A stretch of 64,000 nt of DNA, from NCBI RefSeq assembly GCF_001612665.1, contig NZ_BDAX01000018.1:1-64000 (forward strand), given 5' to 3'. The position numbers were made by a program, and so were the translations under genes. Source of the stretch: Nocardia alba NBRC 108234 (lineage in GTDB: Bacteria; Actinomycetota; Actinomycetes; Mycobacteriales; Mycobacteriaceae). Shown piece by piece: positions 42,044-50,533 of the stretch. Numbering within the stretch: the stretch's first letter is position 1; the number at the start of each line of letters is the position of its first letter. The notes beneath the pieces were generated by a model. That model was given only the letters and a program-made list of their open reading frames with translations. It did not search any database and had not been told where the DNA came from.

Positions 42044-43552
42044 TCAACGGATGGCAGATAGGTCTGCCCGCACAGCAGAACGCCGCGTCGCCACCAGCGT
42101 CCTGTCAAGGTTGGTGCGCATCGTCGCGACAGAGTCGAGCAAATAGTTCTGCCGAACCTTCCAGGGACGCCGGTCACCTTGGCGCGGGAACTGGGCGATG
42201 GACCGCTGGACGTAACCGGAGGCGAGATCCAAGAGTGGTCGCTCGTCGAGCTTCCCGACCGGTGCCGGTACCACTGCGGCGAAGTCGTTGCGATCCATAT
42301 GATTCAGCACCCGACAGACCAGTCGCGAACTCAGGTCGGCGCGCAAGGTCCAGGAGGCGTTGGTGTAGCCGATGCAGACCGCGAAGTTCGGAATCCCGGT
42401 GAGCATAGCGCCCTGCCAGACGAATTGGTCCGACAGGTTGACCGTCTCACCGTCGACCTTCGGCGCGATACCGCCGAACGCCAGCAATTGCAGGCCGGTC
42501 GCGGTGACGACGATATCAGCCTCCAGCACGCGACCGGATTTCAGACGAATCCCCTCGGGCACAAACGTTTCGATATGGTCGGTGACGACATCGGCTTTGC
42601 CCTTCTTCATAGCTTTGAAGAAGTCAGCGTCGGGAACTGCGCACAATCGCTGATCCCACGGGTTGTAGTCGGGCGTGAAGTGTTCGGCGACTACCTTCCC
42701 GTCCTTGAGGATTCGCGTCGTCAAACCGGTGAGCAGCTTGCGCGCGGATTCCGGGCGGCGGCGGCAGTACTGGTAGAAACCGATGTTGAACAGGATGTTC
42801 TTGGTGCGTATCACCCGGTGGGCCAGATCGGGCGGGAGGAGTCTGCGGATCCTGTCGGCCTGCTTGTCGCGGCCGGGGACGGCGCTGATCCAGGTCGGGG
42901 AACGCTGCAACATGGTGACGTGCGCGGCCTGCTGGGCCATCGCGGGAACCAGCGTGACGGCGGTGGCACCACTACCGATGACGACGACCCGTTTACCGGC
43001 GTAGTCGAGCTCATCAGGCCAGAACTGGGGTTGGACGACTTGCCCGGAGAAGTTCCCGACACCGGGGAACACGGGCGCGTGGGCCTGGTCGTAGTTGTAA
43101 TAGCCAGCGCAGGCGTAAAGGAAGTTGCAGGTCAATGTCGTGGCGACGGTAACACCCGCGGTGTCGCGCTGTTCGAGCGTGAGCGTCCATTGCGCTGTTG
43201 CGCTGGACCAGTCGGCAGCGACAACTTTGGTGGCGAAGCGGATATGTCGGTCGATGCCGAATTCAGCGGCGGTCTCGGCCATGTAGCGCAGGATCGATGG
43301 CCCGTCGGCGATCGATCTGGCATCGCGCCACGGCTTGAACGGGTAGCCGAGGGTGAACATGTCCGAATCCGAACGGATCCCCGGGTAGCGGAAGAGGTCC
43401 CAGGTGCCGCCGAGAGTGTCGCGCGTTTCGAGGATGGCGTAGGACTTGCCGGGGCATTCGGTCTGTAGCCGGTAGGCCGCACCGATGCCGGACAGTCCGG
43501 CCCCGACTATCACGACATCGAGGTGGTCCGGAACTTCGGCGGCATTGGTCAT
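42044..43552 (-). CDS. EthA-like FAD-containing monooxygenase with altered BVMO motif
   Basis: 502 residues from the ATG at 43552. Strong similarity to EthA-type Baeyer-Villiger monooxygenases: FAD motif DVVIVGAGLSGIGAAYRL (about 12-29), GGTWDLFRYPGIRSDSDMFTLGYPFKPW (about 48-75), NADPH motif RVVVIGSGATAVTLVPAMA (about 188-206), and the C-terminal PNFAVCIGYTNASWTLRADL. The BVMO fingerprint FxGxxxHxxxW is present as FSGQVVQPQFWP: the conserved His is replaced by Gln. In studied BVMOs that His matters for catalysis and domain movement, so this enzyme may be slow or have another reaction. It is divergent from an AraC regulator, like ethA-type pairs. Confidence 0.88.
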   Translation of the reverse strand: MTNAAEVPDHLDVVIVGAGLSGIGAAYRLQTECPGKSYAILETRDTLGGTWDLFRYPGIRSDSDMFTLGYPFKPWRDARSIADGPSILRYMAETAAEFGIDRHIRFATKVVAADWSSATAQWTLTLEQRDTAGVTVATTLTCNFLYACAGYYNYDQAHAPVFPGVGNFSGQVVQPQFWPDELDYAGKRVVVIGSGATAVTLVPAMAQQAAHVTMLQRSPTWISAVPGRDKQADRIRRLLPPDLAHRVIRTKNILFNIGFYQYCRRRPESARKLLTGLTTRILKDGKVVAEHFTPDYNPWDQRLCAVPDADFFKAMKKGKADVVTDHIETFVPEGIRLKSGRVLEADIVVTATGLQLLAFGGIAPKVDGETVNLSDQFVWQGAMLTGIPNFAVCIGYTNASWTLRADLSSRLVCRVLNHMDRNDFAAVVPAPVGKLDERPLLDLASGYVQRSIAQFPRQGDRRPWKVRQNYLLDSVATMRTNLDRTLVATRRSAVRADLSAIR

Positions 43553-43613
43553 AGCCCCTAGTCTGTGACGGTTCTCGTCCGAATTCTTGACTTTGCACGA
43601 CAAGTATTTGACT

Positions 43614-44687
43614 ATGGGCGACATGTCAGTGATTCGGTCTGCCGGTCTGCGTGGATTCCGCGCGACAGTCGCGGAGCTGGGTGGCAACGCCGAGGAATTC
43701 GCGACCGTGTGCGGGCTGCCCCTCGCAGCCCTGGATGCCGACGACATCCTCGTGCCCGACCGGGCCGTCGCCTCGATACTGGAGTTGGCCGCTGTCGAAC
43801 TGCGATGCCCCGATCTCGGCCTGCGCATCGCTGCCCGCCAAGACCTCGAGATGCTCGGCCCCCTGGCACTGGCGATCCGCAACTCGCCGACACTGGCCGA
43901 CGTTCTCGAATGCTCATCGCGCTATCTGTTCCTGCACGCCCGCTCACTGAGCCTCACTCTCGAACCCGACCCCTACGGCGACAGTCGGGTGGTCGCGCTG
44001 CGCTACGGCGCCCAGCCAGGTATGCAGGCGCCCGTCCAGGGCACCGATCTCGGGCTCGCTTTCGTGCATCACACGATCCAGCGCCTGGTGGACGACCGCT
44101 ACGGCCTACGCTCGGTCGAACTCCCCTACCGGCCACGAGCACCGACAGCAACGTACGAGCAATACTTCGGCGCACCGGTGCGCGTCGACCGCCGCGCCGC
44201 ACTCCTACGGATACCTCGCGCGCTGGCGAACCGGCAACTGTCGGGAGGCAACGAGGATCTGCACCGCATCGCCATTGCCTTTCTGGCTCAGCAATCCGGT
44301 GACGTGGACTCTTCCGTCGTCCCCAAGGTCCGCGCGGTCGTGCAGCAACTGCTCGGCACCGCCCCACCCGAGATCGGTGCTGTCGCACAATTGCTGACGA
44401 TCCACCCGCGCACCCTGCAACGCCGCTTGGCCGAGGAGCGCACGTCATTCGCCTCCATCCTCGACCAGGTACGCCGCGACGCCGCCCGTCGCTACCTCAC
44501 CACCACTGATATGCCGTTCAGCCAGATCGCTTCACTGCTGGGACTATCCGAACAAGCCACCTTCACCCGCTGTTGCAAGCGATGGTGGGCGTCTACACCG
44601 ACCATGGTTCGTCGTAACCGCGGGGAAACCGCACACTCGTCGACCTCGGACGTTCCGTCAGGGATGTCTCACGTCATAGTCGAGTAG
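43614..44687 (+). CDS. AraC-family regulator (arabinose-binding-domain type)
   Basis: 357 residues from the ATG at 43614; the ATG at 43623 is an alternative. Long N-terminal ligand-binding domain of the AraC_binding_2 type (MLGPLALAIRNSPTLADVLECSSRYLFLHARSLSLTLE near residue 75), then two HTH motifs at the C-terminus: IGAVAQLLTIHPRTLQRRLAEERTSFASILDQVRRDAARRYL and MPFSQIASLLGLSEQATFTRCCKRWW. Such regulators often sit next to monooxygenase genes. It is divergent from the BVMO-like gene with a gap of about 60 bp, so it most likely controls that gene. Confidence 0.9.
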   Translation: MGDMSVIRSAGLRGFRATVAELGGNAEEFATVCGLPLAALDADDILVPDRAVASILELAAVELRCPDLGLRIAARQDLEMLGPLALAIRNSPTLADVLECSSRYLFLHARSLSLTLEPDPYGDSRVVALRYGAQPGMQAPVQGTDLGLAFVHHTIQRLVDDRYGLRSVELPYRPRAPTATYEQYFGAPVRVDRRAALLRIPRALANRQLSGGNEDLHRIAIAFLAQQSGDVDSSVVPKVRAVVQQLLGTAPPEIGAVAQLLTIHPRTLQRRLAEERTSFASILDQVRRDAARRYLTTTDMPFSQIASLLGLSEQATFTRCCKRWWASTPTMVRRNRGETAHSSTSDVPSGMSHVIVE

Positions 44688-44916
44688 TCGCGATCTCACC
44701 CGCGTTCGCTCTGGCAAGGCCGGGCGGCCGACACGCGCAGGCTCCCATCCGTGACCGCTACCCGGCTGCCACGCTCATCCCATAGCGGATCGGTCAGAGG
44801 TCCGCCGCTTGAAGCCGGTTTGCGGCTAGGCCCTCGTGTCGAGGGTCGGGATACCCGTTCGGTGGCGACGCCATGTGGCGCTCCCCCTTTGTTGCAGTTG
44901 CTGTTTCGATATACGG

Positions 44917-45954
44917 CTACTGGCTGTTGAGTCGCTTCTCCAACGCATGAATCCGCGAGGCGCACGAGGGGTGGCTAGCAAAGATGTTGGCACGCAGTCC
45001 GTTCCGTCGGCGAGCATCGTCGTGCCCCGCGTCGAGCCAGCCGTACAGAATTTCGAGTAGAGCCGGACCGTAGCCGAGCTGCGCGGCCACTCGATCGGCG
45101 TCTTTTTCCTGATGCCGACCGAACCATGCGAGGACGAACGGGACGGTCCACAGCAGCACCAGTAGCGGGTGGATCGAATAGAAGAACAGGGTGATCAGAG
45201 CCAGCCACAGCAGCGGGAACAGCCGGACGATCGGGCCGATCAGGCAGCCCGCCGCCTCACTGCCGGCACGCCCGCCCATCGCCCCGCCCGCTGCGCCGAG
45301 CGTCAATCCCGCGGCCAGCGCGAATACCAACTGCGTCGACCAGTGCAGGACACGGACGAGCAATCGGCCCGGTAAGGCGTACCAATACGTCAGGAGCGTG
45401 GCCCATGAATGCCCGCCGAGGTGGTGCCCCAGTTCATGCGCCAGCAGAGCTTCGAGCTGGTGGGGTGGAAGTATGAGTGCACCACGCGTGACGGCCACGA
45501 TGTGCCCCGCCGCAGCCGACGCGTTGAGGTCGTTTGAGTCCTCGACCCACAGCCGATACGTGTCTGCTCGGACACCGGCCGACTGGGTGACCAAACTCCA
45601 TGCGTGGTCGAGCCGCTCTTGTTCGGGAATCGTCGGCCGACGGAAGCGGAAGAAAACCCGCGCGATCGCGAATTCGGTCGGCCTGAAGAACACGACGGCC
45701 CCCGACCCGACGAACACGGCCAACGCCACCCAGACCGCGACGCTGCCCTGGAAGATGGCGGAGAATGCCATGCCCACGACGATCAGACTGAGCGCGAATC
45801 CCGGCAAGCCCACAACCAGCGTTCCGGCAGTCGATAAATGGATGCCGCGACGACGCCGCGGAGCACTGGTCATCCGGACCGGGTGACCAGGCGCAGGAGG
45901 TCGGAAGCCAGCTGGTTTCGAATGTTCGAACTGCTCGTCGCTAACCGCCATCAT
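44917..45954 (-). CDS. M48-family membrane metalloprotease
   Basis: 345 residues. Zinc motif HELGHHLGGH near residues 173-182 (HExxH) and a downstream Glu ligand in HQEKDADRVAAQLG (about 275). It has several hydrophobic spans: LSTAGTLVVGLPGFALSLIVVGMAF near 40-65, VWVALAVFVGSGAVVFF, and further ones after the zinc site. This is HtpX/Ste24-like, with the active site facing the cytoplasm, and cleaves misfolded or damaged membrane proteins. The N-terminal 40 residues are proline- and arginine-rich. It is transcribed alone, leftward. Confidence 0.88.
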   Translation of the reverse strand: MMAVSDEQFEHSKPAGFRPPAPGHPVRMTSAPRRRRGIHLSTAGTLVVGLPGFALSLIVVGMAFSAIFQGSVAVWVALAVFVGSGAVVFFRPTEFAIARVFFRFRRPTIPEQERLDHAWSLVTQSAGVRADTYRLWVEDSNDLNASAAAGHIVAVTRGALILPPHQLEALLAHELGHHLGGHSWATLLTYWYALPGRLLVRVLHWSTQLVFALAAGLTLGAAGGAMGGRAGSEAAGCLIGPIVRLFPLLWLALITLFFYSIHPLLVLLWTVPFVLAWFGRHQEKDADRVAAQLGYGPALLEILYGWLDAGHDDARRRNGLRANIFASHPSCASRIHALEKRLNSQ

Positions 45955-46215
45955 GCCCCCATCGATGTTGCGCTACAACGGATTACCCTAACGCGAACGG
46001 CTCCCGTACATGAACCCCGACAGAAACCTTGCTCGGCGCCGGGCTCTCGTCCTCGGCTCGCGACTTCGGCGACAACCAGTCACACCGCCTGGACCTGGAT
46101 CCGCGCGACGAAGCGGACCGACACATCGACCATCTCGCGGTCCAGATGGTTCCGATCCACCAGTGCGCCTGTAATTCGGCTGGTCTGGTCACGTGGCGTC
46201 TGTTTGACTGCGTCC

Positions 46216-46995
46216 GTGGAATGGGTGCGAGAGTTCTACTCCAGGAGCGGTTCATGGTGGGGCGGAGCCGAGGCTCGGCTGACCGAGCGAGACCATCGCC
46301 GGGTGGATCTTCTCCGCGCGCACGCAAGCCCGGAGGGACGGATTCTGGAACTGGGGTCCGGGTACGGCTCGACTGCCGTGGCGGCTGCCCTGGCAGGGTA
46401 CGTGGTGACTGCGGTCGAGGTCAGCGACCGCGCGGACTTCACCGCCGGACTGGCTCAGGACTTGGCGGCCGGCTGCCTGACCGTTCACAAGGCCGACTTC
46501 TACGAAGTCCAACTCGACCAACGATTCGATGCTGTGTGTTACTGGAACGGATTCGGGGTCGGCTCCGATGCGGATCAGCGCCGGTTGCTCCGCCGGATCG
46601 GGTCCGAGTGGCTTCGGCCGGGTGGAACAGCCCTCATCGATGTCTTCAACCCGTTCGTCTGGGCCGGTTGGGACGGCAACGAGGAGCATCGAATGCCGAA
46701 TGCCGCTGCTGGTTACGACCACGAGCTCAGAGAGCGGGTCCGTTTCGACCCGGTGACCTGCACCGTGGTCGACACCTGGTGGGAACCGGCCGATCCGGAC
46801 CACCCCATCAGCCAGACCCTGCGGTGCTACGCACCCGCCGATCTGATGCTCTTGCTCGATGGAACAGGCCTGTTCCTGACCGGGATCGCGGTGGGAGATG
46901 ATGTGGTATCCGTTTCGCCGCACTCCGGCATGAGTAGCCTGCTGCGAGAACAGTACGAGTACCTCGCGGTCGTCACAGCGGTCGCGGACAGCTGA
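46216..46995 (+). CDS. class I SAM-dependent methyltransferase
   Basis: 259 residues from a GTG at 46216 (MEWVREFYSRSGSWWG); the longer frame to the left is not conserved. Motif I, GRILELGSGYGSTAVAAALAG (about residues 42-62), motif II region VTAVEVSDRADFTAGL, and the acidic FDAVCYWNGFGVGSDADQRRLLRRIGSEWLRPGGTALIDVF carrying motif IV/post-I. It is a small-molecule or ubiquinone/menaquinone-style methyltransferase; the substrate is unknown. A decayed partial copy lies at 11092-11502, about 35 kb away, proving the gene was duplicated. Confidence 0.87.
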   Translation: MEWVREFYSRSGSWWGGAEARLTERDHRRVDLLRAHASPEGRILELGSGYGSTAVAAALAGYVVTAVEVSDRADFTAGLAQDLAAGCLTVHKADFYEVQLDQRFDAVCYWNGFGVGSDADQRRLLRRIGSEWLRPGGTALIDVFNPFVWAGWDGNEEHRMPNAAAGYDHELRERVRFDPVTCTVVDTWWEPADPDHPISQTLRCYAPADLMLLLDGTGLFLTGIAVGDDVVSVSPHSGMSSLLREQYEYLAVVTAVADS

Positions 46996-47078
46996 CCGGC
47001 GAGCGGGGCCAGTCGAGCCCGAGCCCGCCCTTCTCCGACAGTGTCAATTCCCGCCAGGCAGGGACGACGGATCTGCGG

Positions 47079-47521
47079 TCATTCCCGCTCGTCCTGCAGA
47101 TCGGTCCAGCGTTCGGGAGTGAACCATGGCTTGTTCAGCCGGTATTCCTCGTCGAGTGCCTTCCAGATGCGTCGAGCATCGGAGCCCTTGTAGTAGCGCT
47201 GGAAGTCGAACCGATCGATCCCGGCGCGCTTGGCGACCGCATCGGCCAGGATGCTGTTGTTGAACTCGACGCTGCGGTCTCCGTCGACCTGGATGCTGGT
47301 CCCCTCGGCGCCGCCTGTCAGCGCGACTTCGAGCGCGATGAAGATCCACGGTGAAGTTTCGATGACGGTCAAGATGAGATCGCCGGCACGGTAGCCGTGG
47401 TCCAGGGCCCAGACCTTCGCATTGCCCCCTGGTTAAAGTAGTCCTTCAGCGCTTTCCGGTACGGAATGCCGGTGGCGAGATAGAGCCGGCCACACTGCAG
47501 GAGTTGCGGCAGTTCACGCAA
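47079..47521 (-). pseudogene. frameshifted hypothetical gene (homopolymer G5)
   Basis: Two segments join if one G is added to the run of five at plus-strand C 47425-47429. Upstream part, from a TTG at 47521, reads LPQLLQCGRLYLATGIPYRKALKDYFNQ. Downstream, in the other frame, continues GNAKVWALDHGYRAGDLILMTVIETSPWIFIALEVAL and ends DLQDERE at 47079. The join gives one continuous protein of about 145 residues that I do not recognise. The TTG overlaps the HhH-GPD-like gene stop by 8 bases, which suggests the two were an operon. It may be a real frameshift, a phase-variable tract or a sequencing error. Confidence 0.6.
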
Positions 47522-48164
47522 TCGTGTTGTCCCTTCTTCGATCTGGGTCGCTCATGTAGTTCCAGATCGCCGCATCGAGAGCACCTGCACTGCAACCCAA
47601 TTCGACGGAGGCTTGTGTGATCAGGGCATTGATCACACGGTAGTCGCGACAGTGGACGCCAGCGTCGCGAACGAATCCGGCGACATGCATGTCGACAGCG
47701 ACGTGTCCGGTAGAGCCGGTCAAGATCGCGATGTAGTCGACAGTCTTGGGCCCGACACCCTTGACCTGGCGAAGAGCGTGGCGCATCTGCTGTTCGCGGT
47801 CACCGCTGTCGTAGCAGGCGGCCAACTCGTGCACCGTCTCGATCTCGAACGCGTGCAGCGCTGCGGTGAGACCGGTGATGACGGCGAGCTTGCGTGATGT
47901 CCTTCTCCAGCCGAGGAATTCGGCCAGATCGTCGGATTCCAGTCGACGCCGGAAGCCCGACAGAACAACCGCATCCGGCCACTCCGAGATCACCTTGCGA
48001 ACCCGTGGGAGAACCACCGCCTTATACTTCGTCCGCGGCTGAAGCGACGCATCGACAATCACACCGCCGAGGTGGTCCCATCGCCGCTCAACCTCTCGCG
48101 GTTCGAGGCCGACAGACCTGACGAAACCCACAACCATGCCGACGTCATCCGGGCTGGTGAACAT
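47514..48164 (-). CDS. HhH-GPD-like DNA glycosylase-related protein
   Basis: 216 residues. The helix-hairpin-helix plus Gly-Pro-Asp region of the endonuclease III superfamily is recognisable: LRQVKGVGPKTVDYIAILTGSTGHVAVDMHVAGFVRDAGV (about residues 133-172), with the catalytic-type Lys and Asp. The four-cysteine Fe-S loop of endonuclease III is absent. The N-terminal half (YKAVVLPRVRKVISEWPDAVVLSGFRRRLESDDLAEFLGWRRTSRKLAVITGL) is helical and fits the fold. Family members remove damaged bases; specificity unknown. Next to phage-like fragments, so it may belong to an accessory element. Confidence 0.72.
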   Translation of the reverse strand: MFTSPDDVGMVVGFVRSVGLEPREVERRWDHLGGVIVDASLQPRTKYKAVVLPRVRKVISEWPDAVVLSGFRRRLESDDLAEFLGWRRTSRKLAVITGLTAALHAFEIETVHELAACYDSGDREQQMRHALRQVKGVGPKTVDYIAILTGSTGHVAVDMHVAGFVRDAGVHCRDYRVINALITQASVELGCSAGALDAAIWNYMSDPDRRRDNTIA

Positions 48165-48246
48165 AGCAACAGTATCGCTGCGGCGCGTCTAACGGTTAGC
48201 ACCTCCCGAAAAGTTTCCGACGCAAAGACTCGTCATTGAAATGTCA

Positions 48247-48621
48247 CTAACCGGATTGGGGAGGGTGGCAGCGAGTGCAGTTCGACATGCCGACGGTGGA
48301 CGATCTTCGACGCACGGGCGGACCCCCGTCACTCACCCACCACTGACCCAACCGGTGGCGGGCGGTGCCGAGAACGTTCCCGGCACCGCCCGCCGCCACG
48401 GTCTCGACCGCGGGTGGTGAGTAGGTCGGCGGGGTGTAGACGGCGCCGTATTCGTAGAGCTCGGCGGCGAGTGAGTCGGTGCTCCACGGGTCGGGGAGGT
48501 GGCGGGCGTCGTCGAAGGTTCTGTCGGAGTCGGTCTCGCAACGCTGCGGATCGTGCCGGCCGTCCACCGGCCGCATTTCGGCAACGGCTGCTTCACCGTT
48601 GATATTGGCGCAGACAGCCAT
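48247..48621 (-). CDS. hypothetical protein of the mosaic region
   Basis: 124 residues from an ATG at 48621. Contains FDDARHLPDPWSTDSLAAELYEYGAVYTPPTYSPPAVETVAAGGAGNVLGTARHRL and a Cys-rich tail. Nothing I recognise. It follows two phage-like fragments on the same strand and may be part of the same old element; the coding call is weak. Confidence 0.35.
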   Translation of the reverse strand: MAVCANINGEAAVAEMRPVDGRHDPQRCETDSDRTFDDARHLPDPWSTDSLAAELYEYGAVYTPPTYSPPAVETVAAGGAGNVLGTARHRLGQWWVSDGGPPVRRRSSTVGMSNCTRCHPPQSG

Positions 48622-48910
48622 GATTGGAAGACCCCGCGGGATGCGTGCAGCTTTGTTGGTCAGGTGTGAGCACGGCGGCAGTGTCGGCGAACCACTCGGC
48701 GGGGTGCGGCCGGCGGTTGAGCCCTGCCCCGGTGTGCCGCAGCCACATCAGCGCGCGAGGATCCCAGAGGCTGGGGCCATCGAAGCCGGTGAGTCTGCGT
48801 TCGGCATAGCCGAAGTCCCACGGGCGATAGCGATGGTACCGGCGACTAGCCCGCCCGAGTCCTAGACGCGGGACCGCGATGTCCAGCCACCGCAACCACA
48901 GATCGTTCCA
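48593..48910 (-). pseudogene. phage-like protein fragment
   Basis: On the minus strand an open reading runs WNDLWLRWLDIAVPRLGLGRA then YHRYRPWDFGYAERRLTGFDGPSLWDPRALMWLRHTG, ending in a different frame near 48660. The composition and position next to a tail-like N-terminus suggest a virion protein, but I cannot name it. No valid start: a stop lies just upstream, at the junction with the next fragment. Confidence 0.35.
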
Positions 48911-49119
48911 GTTGCGCTACCGAGGGTTATTACATTGCCACTACCATCGGCGGTGGTGCTCAGGGAAATAATCTCTTCACCATCGGTGATGTTCTTGAAA
49001 GTCATCGCAGCCGTGTCGCCCGTTAGGTTTACGAGCGAGCCTGCGGAATCACGCCAAGTTAAAACTCGGCTAAACTTTGCGTTCCGTTCAATAGTGAAAC
49101 TATATTGCCCTGCGGGCAT
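48862..49119 (-). pseudogene. phage tail/baseplate-like N-terminal fragment
   Basis: 85-residue frame from an ATG at 49119. Residues 1-70 read MPAGQYSFTIERNAKFSRVL, LTWRDSAGSLVNLTGDTAAMTF and NVITLGSATGTI, which matches the common N-terminus of phage tail or baseplate proteins: a beta domain with an Asp/Thr-rich turn pattern (DSAGSLVNLTG). It is cut short near 48910 by a jump to unrelated sequence, so only the head of the gene is left. It is more A/T-rich than its surroundings. This and the neighbouring fragment imply a degenerate prophage. Confidence 0.5.
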
Positions 49120-49267
49120 ATCTATCTCTAATTTACATCAGATGGTCAAATTTGAGAATGGCGAATAGGACATCGGGGTGCTTCGGCCGTGCTAGAGTGT
49201 GATCGCCATCACGTGAGCCATGCATCCGTCAGGTTCGAGAACGGACGCGCAAGCAGAAGGGCTAGGC

Positions 49268-49696
49268 ATGGAACCTGTCACGATTGCACTAATCGCTGGT
49301 GCAGCAATGAAAGTCATCGGCCCATATCTCGCAAATTTCGCGACTAAGGCGGGCGAAAGTCTAGCCGCAAAGTCAGCAGATGGTGCGGTTGCTGGAGCCT
49401 TATCCGGCGCAAAAAGATTGCTCGGCTTGATGCGGAGCAAGTTTGCGAGCAACTCGCAGGCTGAGGCCAGCCTCGGATACCTTGAGGAAAATCCTGACGA
49501 TGAACAGGCCCAAGCGGCCGTCACGAGACACCTCGAGAATGCTATAGCCGCTGACCCAAAGTTCGCATCTTCTATCGAGTCAGAGTTGGCTCAGATATCT
49601 AACACAAATGCAGATATTGCCTTTGTGAACAACATTCAAGGTGATGTCGGGAAGATAGTCCAAATCGAGACTGTGCACGGCGATGTCACATTCTAG
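49268..49696 (+). CDS. small protein with C-terminal RHIM-like amyloid signalling motif
   Basis: 142 residues from the ATG at 49268 with GAAGG upstream. The N-terminal half is a run of Ala/Gly-rich amphipathic helices (VTIALIAGAAMKVIGPYL, FATKAGESLAAKSADGAVAGALSGAK), resembling Bell/HeLo-like membrane-acting domains. The C-terminus (about 119-141) ends NIQGDVGKIVQIETVHGDV plus TF. This fits the bacterial amyloid signalling pattern N-x-x-x-G-x-V-x-x-x-V-Q-x-x-x-V-x-G-D-V, known from actinobacterial STAND/NLR systems. The following gene, overlapping by 14 bases, starts with a matching motif. Role as an effector or adaptor of a cell-death or defence module is inference. Confidence 0.7.
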   Translation: MEPVTIALIAGAAMKVIGPYLANFATKAGESLAAKSADGAVAGALSGAKRLLGLMRSKFASNSQAEASLGYLEENPDDEQAQAAVTRHLENAIAADPKFASSIESELAQISNTNADIAFVNNIQGDVGKIVQIETVHGDVTF

Positions 49697-50222
49697 CGAT
49701 CCCCGGCCAATCCACAACACGATCAACGGAAAGGTGGAGAAGCTGATCCAGGTACAGAATATGTACACCAGTACCGAAATCTTTGATGCAGACACGCTGG
49801 CCAAGCTCGGAGTTGCGATTGCCGCTCAAACCAATGTCTACGCAGACCGACAACGTACGCGAGCCGCTGTCAATAAAACGCTTGCGCTCTTGAAGTCGAG
49901 GGGCGTTATGTACGCCAGAATGGACTCAGAGAGTTGGCCTGCCGCATTTCGCTCGCTCAAAGACGTGCGCGACGCGCTGGCCGATCTATCTGTAGAACTG
50001 AGAAATGGACCGGAAAGTGTACGCTCGCTGGTTGATCTACTCCTGGCAGCCGTTCGCGACTATATTATCCGCTGGGAAGCGAGCTATGAGAAATCGCAGC
50101 GGGCTTCATTCAACGAATTCTGGCCTGAAAAGAAGGCGGCTGGCATTGCTCTTCACAGTATCCGCGTAATAGTCCTAGCAGCAATCGAGCCGCTGGAGAC
50201 CTACGCCATTTCTAAGGAATAG
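49683..50222 (+). CDS. small protein with N-terminal RHIM-like amyloid motif
   Basis: 179 residues; the ATG at 49683 lies 14 bases inside the previous gene, so translation is coupled. Residues about 9-26 are NTINGKVEKLIQVQNMY, the same G-x-V-x-x-x-x-Q pattern as the C-terminus of its neighbour. The rest is helical: FDADTLAKLGVAIAAQTNVYADRQRTRAAVNKTLALLKSRGV, a Glu/Arg-rich middle, and LHSIRVIVLAAIEPLETYA at the end. No enzyme motif is visible. GC is lower than in the flanks. Shared motifs at touching ends of two genes are typical of amyloid-linked receptor/effector pairs; which partner senses and which acts is unknown. Confidence 0.68.
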   Translation: MSHSSDPRPIHNTINGKVEKLIQVQNMYTSTEIFDADTLAKLGVAIAAQTNVYADRQRTRAAVNKTLALLKSRGVMYARMDSESWPAAFRSLKDVRDALADLSVELRNGPESVRSLVDLLLAAVRDYIIRWEASYEKSQRASFNEFWPEKKAAGIALHSIRVIVLAAIEPLETYAISKE

Positions 50223-50239
50223 GCAGGTCACCGAGAATT

Positions 50240-50533
50240 TTAGAAGCCGCCGCCCGTTGCCTCGATTAGGCCTGGTCGAGTTCCGTCATCTTGTGGCGCG
50301 ACACTAAGGGATGTGTCGTCGGGGTTGTCCACGGGCGCAACAACTTCAGAGTCAGGAGCACGTGGGTGAATAGTCGCCCGGAGGTGTGGGTCGGGATCAA
50401 CGTCGGCAAAGCAGCGCATCACCACCCCACCAGAGACCACCACCCGGCTCCTGCTATCGGCGCCACCGATCACCGTCGAGATGAGGACAAACTCCCGCCC
50501 ATCACCACATCGCATCCTCACTGGCCACGCCAA
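50240..50533 (-). CDS. possible small protein
   Basis: 97 residues (MAWPVRMRCGDGREFVLIST then VIGGADSRSRVVVSGGVV). Codon use is reasonable but there is no family feature and the region also contains broken WD40 sequence on the other strand. Weak call. Confidence 0.28.
   Translation of the reverse strand: MAWPVRMRCGDGREFVLISTVIGGADSRSRVVVSGGVVMRCFADVDPDPHLRATIHPRAPDSEVVAPVDNPDDTSLSVAPQDDGTRPGLIEATGGGF

Noticed and set aside
40887..42146. 419-residue plus-strand frame
   Set aside because: Antisense to the membrane protein and the gene-free stretch beyond it; rich in His/Arg/Pro with no family feature.
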